Shown in pieces: positions 1 to 9,900 of a stretch of DNA of 64,000 nt. Position numbers and translations under genes: made by a program. Numbering within the stretch: the stretch's first letter is position 1; each line of letters begins with the position of its first letter. The stretch spans positions 18,241,001 through 18,305,000 of the forward strand of contig NC_079373.1 in NCBI RefSeq assembly GCF_021018895.1. Reading direction: 5' to 3'. Source of the DNA: Seriola aureovittata. Taxonomy: Eukaryota > Chordata > Actinopteri > Carangiformes > Carangidae. The notes under the pieces were generated by a model, which was given only the letters and a program-made list of their open reading frames with translations, made no database searches and had not been told where the DNA came from.

Positions 1-1539
1 GTTGTTGAACTTAAACACCTAACAGAGAAACTGCAGAGCGAGAACAAGATGTTGTTGGCAACAGTGCAGAATCTGCAGGGAGGTCTGAACTCTCTGGGTG
101 ATCAGAATACGACCATCAACGCTGAGTTAGTCCTGCTTGAATCTCAGACAGAGAAAAAAGAGGCTGAGAATGGCAATCTGAAGGCAGAGATTGATGCTCT
201 TCAAGCGAAAGAGAAAATGTTAAATGAGAAGAACAACAGCCTCATTGATGAAGTGGCCGACCTCGAATATGTGAGAGAGAGAAATCAACAACAGATTGAG
301 AGTCTGAGAGCAGCAGTCTGTGATCTTCAGTGCCAAGTGAAAGAGGCTCAGGAAGTCCACAGGGATAAAGAGGAGGTAACACAGAAGCTGACCAATGTAG
401 AGTCTCTAATAGAGAAAAAACAGATAGAGATGGAAAAGTTGAGGACAGCACTGCATCATCTTCAGGAAAAGGAAGAATTTCTGAACGAGCAGAATAACAT
501 GGTTACAGCTGAGCTGGCCCAACTGGAGTCTCTGAAAGAGAAACAGAATGAAGAGAATAAAAAGCTGAAGACAGCCGTGCAAGATCTTCAGTACCGAGTG
601 GAGGAGACTCATCTACTAATCTTGAATAAAGATGAGGTAATTGCCAAGCAAAACAATGAAATTGCTTATAAGCAGCAACTGGTAGAGGAGTATTATACAC
701 TCACAACGGAAATCAGACAGTCACTCCATGATCTTGAGAACCAGCTAGAGAAAAGGCAGGAGGAGGAAATACTGGCTGGAATAAAGAATTTCAGAGAGGA
801 ATCACTGGTTTTTGTTGACATTACAGAAAAACTGGAAATGCCTGAGGAGCAGAGAGATGAGAGCCTACAGGCGACACCTGCTGCAGAACCTCAACAGCTG
901 GATACTCCTGTTAGAGAACCTCAACAGCTGGAGACGCTTGCTGCAGAACCTCAACAGCTAGAGACTCCTGCTGCAGAGACTCAACAGCTGGAGACTCCTG
1001 TTAGAGAACCTTCACAGATGGAGACTCCTGTTAGAGAACCTCAACAGCTGGAGATTCCTGTTCGAGAAGCTCAGCATCTGGAGACTCCTGTTGCAGAACC
1101 TCAACAGCTGGAGACTCCTGTTAGAGAGCCTTCACAGATGGAGACTCCTGTTAGAGAACCTCAACAGCTGGAGATTCCTGTTCGAGAAGCTCAGCATCTG
1201 GAGACTCCTGTTGCAGAACCTCAACAGCTGGAGACTCCTGTTAGAGAGCCTTCACAGATGGAGACTCCTGTTAGAGAACCTCAACAGCTGGAGACTCTTG
1301 TTGCAGAACCTCAACAGCTGGAGACTTCCGTTAGAGAACCTCAGTGGCGCAGTTGTGCTAAATGGGTACTGAATGCAAGTTTTTCTATAGGGATTGCCAC
1401 AGTTTGTGTGCTTATTCCTGCGGCTTCCCTGGGCAGCCAATTGATCTCCCTCTGCAGTTCAAACCCTAGATGCTGTGAGTGTGTCTACCAGCTTCTAGAG
1501 CCCTATTGCCAATTCCAACAAGGACACCATCCCTTCTAA
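1..1539 (+). CDS. 3' part of a coiled-coil protein with 10-residue tandem repeats and a hydrophobic C-terminal tail (possibly KASH-like / IRAG2-like)
   Basis: The frame is open from base 1, ahead of the first ATG at 49, so this is the 3' end of a larger gene: 512 codons, stop at 1537-1539. Residues about 4-219 are heptad coiled coil built from units of 42 and 45 residues (start near bases 10, 136, 262, 397 and 523). Residues 291-450 are sixteen copies of a 10-residue unit of the type ETPVREPQQL. A hydrophobic stretch follows (about 455-480), then a roughly 30-residue tail with four cysteines ending HHPF. Coiled coil plus one C-terminal membrane segment plus a short Cys- and aromatic-containing tail with a penultimate proline is the layout of KASH proteins, including JAW1/IRAG2, whose human gene is also on 12p. 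That identity is inference; the repeats are what I see. The last exon has no intron. It could equally be an unrelated tail-anchored coiled-coil protein. Where the gene starts is outside the window. Confidence 0.7.
   Translation, partial: VVELKHLTEKLQSENKMLLATVQNLQGGLNSLGDQNTTINAELVLLESQTEKKEAENGNLKAEIDALQAKEKMLNEKNNSLIDEVADLEYVRERNQQQIESLRAAVCDLQCQVKEAQEVHRDKEEVTQKLTNVESLIEKKQIEMEKLRTALHHLQEKEEFLNEQNNMVTAELAQLESLKEKQNEENKKLKTAVQDLQYRVEETHLLILNKDEVIAKQNNEIAYKQQLVEEYYTLTTEIRQSLHDLENQLEKRQEEEILAGIKNFREESLVFVDITEKLEMPEEQRDESLQATPAAEPQQLDTPVREPQQLETLAAEPQQLETPAAETQQLETPVREPSQMETPVREPQQLEIPVREAQHLETPVAEPQQLETPVREPSQMETPVREPQQLEIPVREAQHLETPVAEPQQLETPVREPSQMETPVREPQQLETLVAEPQQLETSVREPQWRSCAKWVLNASFSIGIATVCVLIPAASLGSQLISLCSSNPRCCECVYQLLEPYCQFQQGHHPF
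871..1350 (+). repeat. Coding minisatellite: 16 units of 30 bp, with a 120-bp higher-order period
   Basis: Sixteen in-frame 30-bp units encode variants of ETPVREPQQL. Variants (REPSQM, REPQQL, REAQHL, AEPQQL) recur in the same order, giving a 120-bp period: bases 1021-1080 are identical to 1141-1200, and 1081-1140 identical to 1201-1260. This points to recent unequal exchange or slippage. Because 30 is divisible by 3, copy-number changes keep the frame, so length variation between individuals is expected. Confidence 0.95.
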
Positions 1540-1647
1540 GCAACAAAGGCTACTCAAACAAATACCAACACCCAAACACACCATTTAAAATCATCATTTA
1601 AATCAATCTATCTATAACAGCTCAAAACGGTCACCATTATTATTACT

Positions 1648-1648
1648 A

Positions 1649-1714
<66 letters not shown>
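1648..1714 (+). repeat. (ATCT)n microsatellite, first block
   Basis: Uninterrupted CTAT/ATCT tetranucleotide tract, about 16 units. It is preceded by a short sequence (CAAAACGGTCACCATTATTA) that is found again before the second block, so the pair looks like a duplicated or twice-inserted element end with its own simple-repeat tail. Confidence 0.95.
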
Positions 1715-1790
1715 TCAGGAGATCCTTTGTACCCACTGCCATCAAGCTGTATAACACTTCAAAACGGTCACCATTATTATTATTACTAAT
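1715..1790 (+). mobile_element. Short LINE 3'-ORF-end fragment between two tetranucleotide tails
   Basis: Read in one plus-strand frame, the sequence gives RSFVPTAIKLYNTSKRS, which resembles the last residues of the ORF in several fish LINEs (a F-P-x-A-I-x-L-Y-N type ending). It is followed by a short ATT-rich spacer and then an (ATCT)n tail. A partial copy of the same ending lies at about 1613-1650. Family assignment is by eye only; the fragment is far too short to be functional. Confidence 0.35.
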
Positions 1791-1791
1791 C

Positions 1792-1792
1792 C

Positions 1793-1850
<58 letters not shown>

Positions 1851-1877
1851 GTATCTATCTATCTATCTATCTATCTA
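1792..1877 (+). repeat. (ATCT)n microsatellite, second block
   Basis: About 21 ATCT units with one G substitution near 1851, the second of the paired tetranucleotide tracts. Confidence 0.95.
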
Positions 1878-2059
1878 AATACAATTTAAAAAAAATATAT
1901 TTTTCATTCTCCGCCTGTTTTTGTGAGTCAGAGTCAAGTAGTTATTTATTCTCTGCCAATAGATTTTTGTTCTCTGCATTTTCTTTCTCAGGTGTTCCAG
2001 GTCAGCCAACCTCTGTAATACCCTATCACTGTTGTCTTGTTGAGCCTCCTCTACTGGAT

Positions 2060-3270
2060 GCTCACGGATATTATTATTATTAATAATAATAATAATGAAA
2101 ATGATAAACTTTATTTGTATAGCACCTTTCATACAACAAATGTAGCCCAGAGTGCTTCACAACAAAGAAAATGTACCAAGTGCTTAGCATGAAAAGAAAA
2201 GGCATAAAATGAACATAAAACATTGTTAAAAGCATTGATCTAAAATGAAAACATTAAAAACATTAATGTACAATGAGATAAAATAATGAATAAAAAATAA
2301 ATCATTAAATAGGAAGACATTTAAAAGAAGTACTGAGTGGTGCATAAATGTTGAGCAAAGAGAACAAAGCTAGTTAAAGGCTAAAGTGAAGAAATAAGTT
2401 TTGAGCTTTCTTTTAAAAATACTTAGTGAGCTGGCCTCTCTGATATCTATGGGTAGTGTGTTCCACAGCTTTGGGCTGTAACTGACAAAGGCTGCATCCC
2501 CAATTTTCCTATAGCTGTTGCTGGGAACCCTCAATAAAGCAGCAGTAGATGACCTCAATACCTAATCCGTAATTTAGCAATGTAGCTTGGTTCTTGCCCA
2601 TTAAGGCCTTTGTATATAAGGAGGAGGACCTTGAAATCAATTCGAAATGTGACAGAAAGCCAGTGCAGAGCAGCTGGACTAATGTGCTCTCTTCTCTTGG
2701 TTCTGGTTAATAGCCGAGCTGCAGAGTTTTGAATGAGCTGAAGTCTCTCAGTGTTTTTTTTTTCAGGGGAGCCCAGTGAGAAGTGCATTATAGTAATGAA
2801 ATCGGCTTGAAAAAAAAGATTGAAGCTTAGATCTGAATCCAAGATAACGCCAAGATTTGTAACCTCAGATTTAATCCACGGAGTCAGTTTCCCCAGGTTA
2901 TTGAACAACATTTCTCTTTTTGTTTTGGGGCTGACTAGGAGGATTTCTGTTTTGTCCTCATTTAACTTTAAGAAGTTATTGCTCATCAATTTATCTATTG
3001 CTAGAAGACAGGTAGTAATGGAGTTTATAGCTGCAGCATCATTTGGTTCAGCAATGATGTACAGTGTACATCATCCACGTAACTATGGAAAAATACATTG
3101 TGCTCTCTGATGCTGTCACAAAGTGGTAGCATGTACAGTGAGAATAATAGTGGGCCAAGGCAGCTCCATTGAGCAACACCACAGCAGATATCTTGTTTTC
3201 TCAGGCACACGATCTGCAAGACTAACGGAAGCACTGCTGGCCTCAGCTGAACAACTTCAGCAGACTCCAT
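2060..3270 (-). mobile_element. Dead LINE retrotransposon (L2/CR1-like), 5'-truncated, minus strand
   Basis: Reading the minus strand from 3270 down to 2370, three consecutive ORF pieces carry reverse-transcriptase landmarks: [13 protein letters not shown] followed by a YVDD box (the catalytic Y-x-D-D) near 3070-3180, then NFLKLNEDKTEILLV near 2930-2980, then SAARLLTRTKRREHISPALHW-type residues near 2620-2720 and PKLWNTLP near 2440. Frames break near 3025 and 2555, and the part between the DSDLSF and NTERLQL motifs is shortened, so the ORF is dead. The 3' end lies around 2060-2110 and finishes in an ATT/ATA simple repeat, as expected for L2/CR1-type elements. Endonuclease and N-terminal parts are missing. 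The clade assignment is from recognition, not alignment. Confidence 0.85.
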
Positions 3271-3590
3271 AACCAGAGTCTCCTCTTAGAGCTTCAGTAA
3301 CATTACTATGCACTGTATGGAGCTCTCCCTGGGAAGTTCAATGTAGTTTTTATAGCCTAGTGGCTCTTGAAGACCAACTCAAGCGCTCTTACCTCCCATA
3401 CCTTTAATTTCCATTTATGGATTTTTCTTTTCGTTCATTTTCTTTTCATTTTTTACGTTTGACCATAAAGGATTTCTTGATTTAGATGGATTTCATCTTC
3501 CAGATAATATCAAATCCTGCAGAATCAACCCCTTTTAAGTTGTTTGACCTGATAGGAATATAGGTTTTATCAGCCATTTAGACAGAGGGG
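3271..3590. other. Spacer upstream of bmal2
   Basis: AT-rich, no convincing ORF, repeat or RNA gene seen. It lies between the LINE remnant and the GC-rich bmal2 5' region, so it may contain distal promoter sequence. Confidence 0.5.
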
Positions 3591-3916
3591 ATATTTTCCG
3601 ACAGACCTGAAGGGAGCACAGGAGCGGTGAAGCTGCAGCGGTGACTCCGGTGAACCGGCAGGAGGAGATTGCGTCCTGCCTTCCGTGTTACCCCCACTTC
3701 TCCACACTGTCCCACTCTGTGTGCACACTGCTGTCGTTGAGCTTCTTTCTGCGCCGTCTCCCTCTGGTTTTCTTCATCTGAGAAGAAACAGTATAACATA
3801 TTGCTTGCGGCTGTCTCACATCCTCTCCTGTAAACACAGCAATATCTCGTAGTAGTTGACTGCCTCATCCATGCATTGGAGTCCTGGGCCCCAGCGCACC
3901 GGCCCCGGCTCCAGCC
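3590..3916 (+). promoter_or_regulatory. bmal2: GC-rich promoter / 5' UTR of bmal2
   Basis: The sequence becomes GC-rich with several CpGs and has no TATA box close to the start codon. It runs straight into the ATG at 3917, whose context GCCATGT is reasonable. The transcription start cannot be fixed from sequence alone; an additional 5' noncoding exon is possible. Confidence 0.5.
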
Positions 3917-6900
3917 ATGTCGGCCAGGAATGCATCGGCTGGTGGCGGTGACAGAGCGGGAGGAGGCGAACCGGCAGGTAAATGAAACACCACAAAAGCT
4001 TCTCACTAGTTTAAATGTTCACACGGAGTGACCCAGTGTCTGTGCGAGGTTGAGATGTGCCACAAAAGAAAGAAGTGCAGCGGTGTATTTTCAGCTGTTT
4101 TTCGCCAATTGGTCGCAACTTTGCGCTTTTTCAAAACTAGGTCAGTAGATCAGTAGAGCAAACTCGCCATTTACGGCGTTTATGTAACCCTGCACGACAT
4201 TGATTGTCATATCGCCAGCATGTTGTGCAGAAAATTGCTTTATTTAGGTTTGTCATGAGTGGTAACGTTATTAAATGTAAATTGTCTGTATTATGTGTAG
4301 CGTCTATTGGCTAATGTTAACCTCAGTGACTAAACCACACAAATGTTAGCTTAGCAACGGTAGCATGGCCTGTTTACCGGGGCGACTGTCTCAAAACCGT
4401 CGATTCTGTCAGAGATGGTTTTACATACCATGGTAATTTCTCACTCTGGATATCGTTGATGGGTTTCATAGTCCATGGCTTGTGAAAGAACTGGTGTCAC
4501 GTTGTGGAAAACAAGCTTTAATGTTAGCTGCTGTTTAGGCCTAACTAGCTGTACGGTCGTTCGACCCAGCGGCTGAACCAGCTCAACCGTTTGTTTAATG
4601 TTGGCTCGGACGAAGCAGGCATTATTGTAAGTTAGCTGTGCCAATTTCATTTTCCACCCTGGATGTCAAAAATATACTTAGGAGATCTTTCCCCCCAAAA
4701 CCAATTAGTTTCAGACCGACTTCAATTCACCCAGCGAAATAGGCGCAAGACTTGTAATCAGGGTTTTGTATTCAACCGTAATTATGATAGACTACACAGG
4801 AAGACATATTTGTGATTTCAACATGTGTCTGTCCTTCCAGTCACATTGAGTCAAAAACATTTGAAGATCATTTATCGTACAGACATGAGGAAACATCAGA
4901 CTCATCTACCACAGGGTTCAAACTTAACAAAACTATGGGCTTATGGTTTTCAAGAGATCTCTTTAAAATGTTTATGGTAAATGTATGTCAACCATTGCTA
5001 TTTTAAGCATATTTTGGACAGAAGTATTAGGTTAATAATGAGATATATCAAGATATTGTTTTAAAAAGTCAACAGTGTGTTCCAATGATAATACAATGCC
5101 TTTTGTCACTTGTGTAGTCTCAGTGGTTTTGCACCATGAAATGTAGGTCAAACAACAAGATCGTTAATATTAGTTACTGCATGAATTCATAATATAAAAG
5201 ATTTATTATGTTACAATAATAGACTCCTGAGATGTGCATGCAAAAGACTGGTTGTATTTTTTTATCTTCTGTGATTATCTATTAAAACTGGAATCAATTT
5301 GAACAAGTGACTGTGCTTAAAATGCTTTTAGATGAGTTATATAACACATTTTGGCAAATAACATACTTCCAATGTAGTTTTCATTACATTAGTGTTTCAT
5401 ATTTGTAGTAAGTATGGAGATGGCTTAGCTACTTGACAAAATGTCTCACTGTACTAATGGTTTCTGTCAAAGGTAAAGGCTCCATTAACACTGTCAAATC
5501 GCTGTTATCAAATTGTTTTTTCTGATAGCTTAAGATGTCCAGACGTCCAATGACTAAAGTCCAAGATCTAAAAAGTGCGTAATCCTGCTGACAAACAAAC
5601 CAACCAATAAATAGACACGGGGGTAAATGTAACCTCCTTGGTGCAGATAGTTTACTGTGCGTGATAGTAGCATAAATGGAGTGGATTTGCTGGGCAGATG
5701 CCACTTGTGTGTATGATTAACTTCATGAATGTGAAGTAAGGTGGCACAGGGGAGATCATGCCCCAGTCTGTGTCTCTAGTCCTGTGGCTGTTGTTGTTGT
5801 TGTTAAGAATATAACTTTTAAACCTGAAATTAATTAGACACCCATCATTCTTGTGGTGCTATTATTCTGTGATAATGTGAGTAGGATGTACTCATGTGCT
5901 CATTCAGAATTGAGTGAATGAGCAAGTTAATGAACACATGTAAGGGAGTTGGCAGAGAGATGTTTGTTTGGTGTAATGTCCAGTAATCTAGCTCCCTTCT
6001 CTGTAGCCCTGTAATCCAACAAAATGTTACAGGGGTAGTAGGATTAAAAATCAGGTTGTTACTGATCTTTCGAACAGCTGTTTGGGTTACAGGGTCTGTG
6101 GAGCAGAGTTAAAAATAGATGTCATGGATATCTAACAAGAGATATAACAAGGAGATTTGAAAGCACTCATACACACAATATACACTTTTGATATTTTCAC
6201 ACATTCCCAGACAAAATGTGAAAACATCTCTGTCCTAGATCTTGGATGTCATGTCAGCACTCATACTCGTACTATTCTCTGTGATATATCGCAGTAATAT
6301 CAATACACTGTTACACTGTTGGTTTGACAAAACAAGCAATTTGAACATGTCACCTTGGGTCAAGGGAAATTGTGATGAGAATATTTCATTCTTTTGAAAT
6401 CAATACAGTAGTTGATAATGAAAATGTATTTTTTTTGCTTGTTGTTTAATTGAATGTGGAATTAACATATGCCGAAATGTATTAGACCTTAAATCCCTGA
6501 AATAACGATGCTGTGCTGGCATAGCCTCTGTGCAGAGACACTTGCAACTCATGCACAGAAGCAGAGATTCCCTCAAGCCAAACTAAAGCAGCTACACCAG
6601 AACAACCAGTTATGAGGCTGATCATGGGTTTGAGTAAAGTTATGGGGGAGGTTGTGATTGGCATTTTTACTTTTAGCTGCTGCTATTTCCCACACTTAAG
6701 GCTGATGGATTTGTTGGGCACCTTCACCATTTCGGATTTCCACAGCCTGAAAAGGAGTGCTCTGTTGCCTGTTTACTAACACTATTCTACACAGTCTATT
6801 ATGAGGACTGATATGAGACTGACAGGAGTGGTATGACAGATACAGTCCGTGAGTTAATGCCCCATTAAGGCTATTTATGATCTCCTAATAAGAACATTGT

Positions 6901-9900
6901 GATCATGTTTTGGCAAACCCATGGCATGAGAATTCAATTGATTCTTTCACTTACTTCTGAGAAAGTGAAATCTGACAGACTTGTAGTCTGAAATGCAGTA
7001 GTGCGTGGGAACATATATGATATGTTTGCAAACTGAAATCAGGTCTCAACCCCTTATGACCACCTGCAGCTGATTTATGTTTTGTGTGTTTCAGAGGATG
7101 TGCTGGTTGATGAAAACCAAAGCAGCTCTCTCTCTCTGTCCAGCCTGATGACCCCATCCTCAGCTGCTGGCATGTCCTTAAGTATGGAGATGCCCCGGAA
7201 GCGCAAGGGCAGCATAGACAACCAGTGAGTATGAATGTGATTTATTGAATTTGGCTTTAAAGAAATCTCATAAATCCACTGACCCAAATTGTTTTATTGT
7301 GTTATTGACAGTCATTATCTTTCTTCCTAGGGATACAAAATCTGCTTCCATCCCTGATGCAGATATGGAAGACGACCAAAACAGGTACTGTGTGTAGAGC
7401 TGGAACAATTAGTTGAGTAATTGATTAGTTGATCGACTGAAAATTAATCGGCAACTATGTTTGTTAATCGATAATTGCTTCAGTTGATTTTGTGCTATTG
7501 TGCATTTGCATATTGTTGCTTGGAATGTATACTTCTCAAATAGGTTTTTCTTTGCTACAGGTCAGATGGAGAGGACCAACATGTCAAAATGAAATGCATC
7601 AGGTAGCTCGTTTGACACCATCATATTTATAAAACATTTCTAGGTTCCCGTGATGTTATCGCCGGTCTTAACATATGCAAGTTTAGAATATGCCACATTT
7701 CACAATGTTCAATGTTCTATAAATTCAAAACAGGAAACACCTTTGAACGCTTGAAATGATTTCTTATTTCGTGTCTCCTCAGGGAGCCACACAGCCAAAT
7801 TGAGAAGAGGAGACGGGACAAAATGAACAACCTCATAGACAAACTATCAGCCATGATTCCGACTTGTAACCCCATGTCTCGAAAGCTGGACAAGCTCACT
7901 GTGCTCAGAATGGCTGTGCAGCACCTCAAATCTCTCAAAGGTACCAAGTCAATCGATGGCCAGCAGTGTTAAAAAATATTTTAGCCTGACATTGTCATCA
8001 CTGATGCATTCCATTAATAAACATGATTCAAGTTTCTGAGAACTTAGGTTTTCTTTTTGTAGTTTTAGCCATCAGTTTATCAGCTATAAAACATTATACT
8101 CTCCATATAATAATAACTATAGCAATTGCTGAGATTTGGAAACAAGAAAACTGCTACAAAGTCCATCTGGCAAGAAATGAACAGTCAGACAATCTCACAG
8201 GTTGTAAACAAGCCAACAGTTTAGGCATTATCTAGGCCACTTTATTTGGAGGTGAAACTGAAAGTGAGCACACATAAAATTTGGTAGTGATGGTTTTTAG
8301 CGATGCTCCTATTTCAACAGTAAATTTACCTTATTATTACAGATAAGATTGATGGCTTAAAACTCTGAAAATAAGATCTAGGTTTTAATAAAAAAAAAAA
8401 AAAAAAGAATGATCCTTTTACTCCATTTAATAATTGTAATGTATTAATCTGACATTGAACTGGCTGTCTATATTTTCAGGTTCAGCAAGTTCATTTTCTG
8501 AAGCTAATTATAAGCCGTCATTCCTTCCTAATGAGGAGCTGAAACACCTTGTCCTCAAGGTAAATATACCTTTGACTATGGGAGCTGATATGTGCACACT
8601 GTCTGAGAACAGTCACTGTAATGGAATACTTTTTTATTTTTAAGATAATTATTTCAGGCATCTGCTAGGTCATCTTAATGCAAAGATAAGCTTGTAAGCT
8701 GTCATGCTGTCACATGAGGACATCTTAAACATTTCATTCAAAAGCTACTGATCAGGTTACAAACCTCTGCTGGTGGCAGTGTCCCAGCTTTGCTGTAAGC
8801 TCCATTCATCAGAAACATACAAAACATACAACACCCAAATTATCTTTTTTTGGCTTTGTGTTTTTCTACTGTTAGTATGTACAATGTTATCTTCATAATT
8901 CTTAACATGCATTGAATTTCAAGTAGTGTAGTATTATAATTGATTAAAATGCTTCTATTTCATTTGAAAAACTATTAAATACAATAAGATAGACATATAA
9001 AATAAAACTATTTACTCAGTGGCCTCTTACTTTTGTCTTGACCATGTCATCACATTGGCTCCCCCCCTATTCTCCCCCATGTTTCTTTGTTGTGCAGGCT
9101 GCAGATGGGTTCCTGTTTGTAGTGGGCTGTGATCGTGGGAAAATAGTTTTTGTCTCAGAGTCCGTCACGAAGATATTAAATTATAGTCGGGTAACACTTT
9201 TACATTTGTTACTGTATCTGCAGAATCTTTTTTTCATGAGAAAACCCCGGACACACCAGATGGGTTGCGTTGCCCTGCAGGGGTCTGTAGTGACACGTTT
9301 GGCCTCATGTGCACACATTTCATTACAGTACACTTTAGAAATACCAAATTGATTATAATATTTGCATTGTGTCGTTTAAGCACATAAATGTGCCTGTGTG
9401 AAGTCATGTTAGGATGAATGTCAAACCTAGTTGGTTCCCTTAGTTCGTGGTTCATTTTCAAAATGATATACAAGTGATCCTGATGGTTCACTCATGAAGA
9501 TCTATTGGGCTTTTCCAAAAATTGTCAAATTACAATTGAAATGCTGGCTGGAAATGAATCCTCAGTCGACGCACGCGACTGCTCTGATGATGAAAATGAG
9601 GATGTTGGTGCATGTAAACTTCCAATCGGATATTTTTGACAACCGGAGTAAATGGACATACAAAGCTGTGAGAAATTGCCATCTTCCTCATTCTTACTAA
9701 AATCTGAACCTCTCCTCCACTTGGTATCTGGTGTGCTCCGGGGTCAACAGTCCACAATCAGTGTACTATGTTAAATTTGTTAATTGTAAGCAAGAATTGC
9801 TTTAGATGCAGAATGGTTTTGACATTTCTTTTTATCAGCATCGGAACCATGTTTAGGTCGGTTTGATGAGCTGTTTTTTCTTCCTACAGACGGAGCTGAT

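Noticed and set aside
1091..1372. Open 93-codon frame (plus strand) inside the coding minisatellite
   Set aside because: A 30-bp unit lacking stops stays open in other frames. The residues (NSWRLLLE repeats) are an artefact of the repeat; the main frame is open from base 1 to the stop.
3025..3270. LINE reverse transcriptase as an active gene
   Set aside because: Frame breaks, an internal shortening and absence of the upstream half show it is a dead copy.
3578..4006. 142-codon minus-strand ORF
   Set aside because: It is antisense to the GC-rich bmal2 5' UTR and first exon, where long ORFs are expected by composition; no domain seen.
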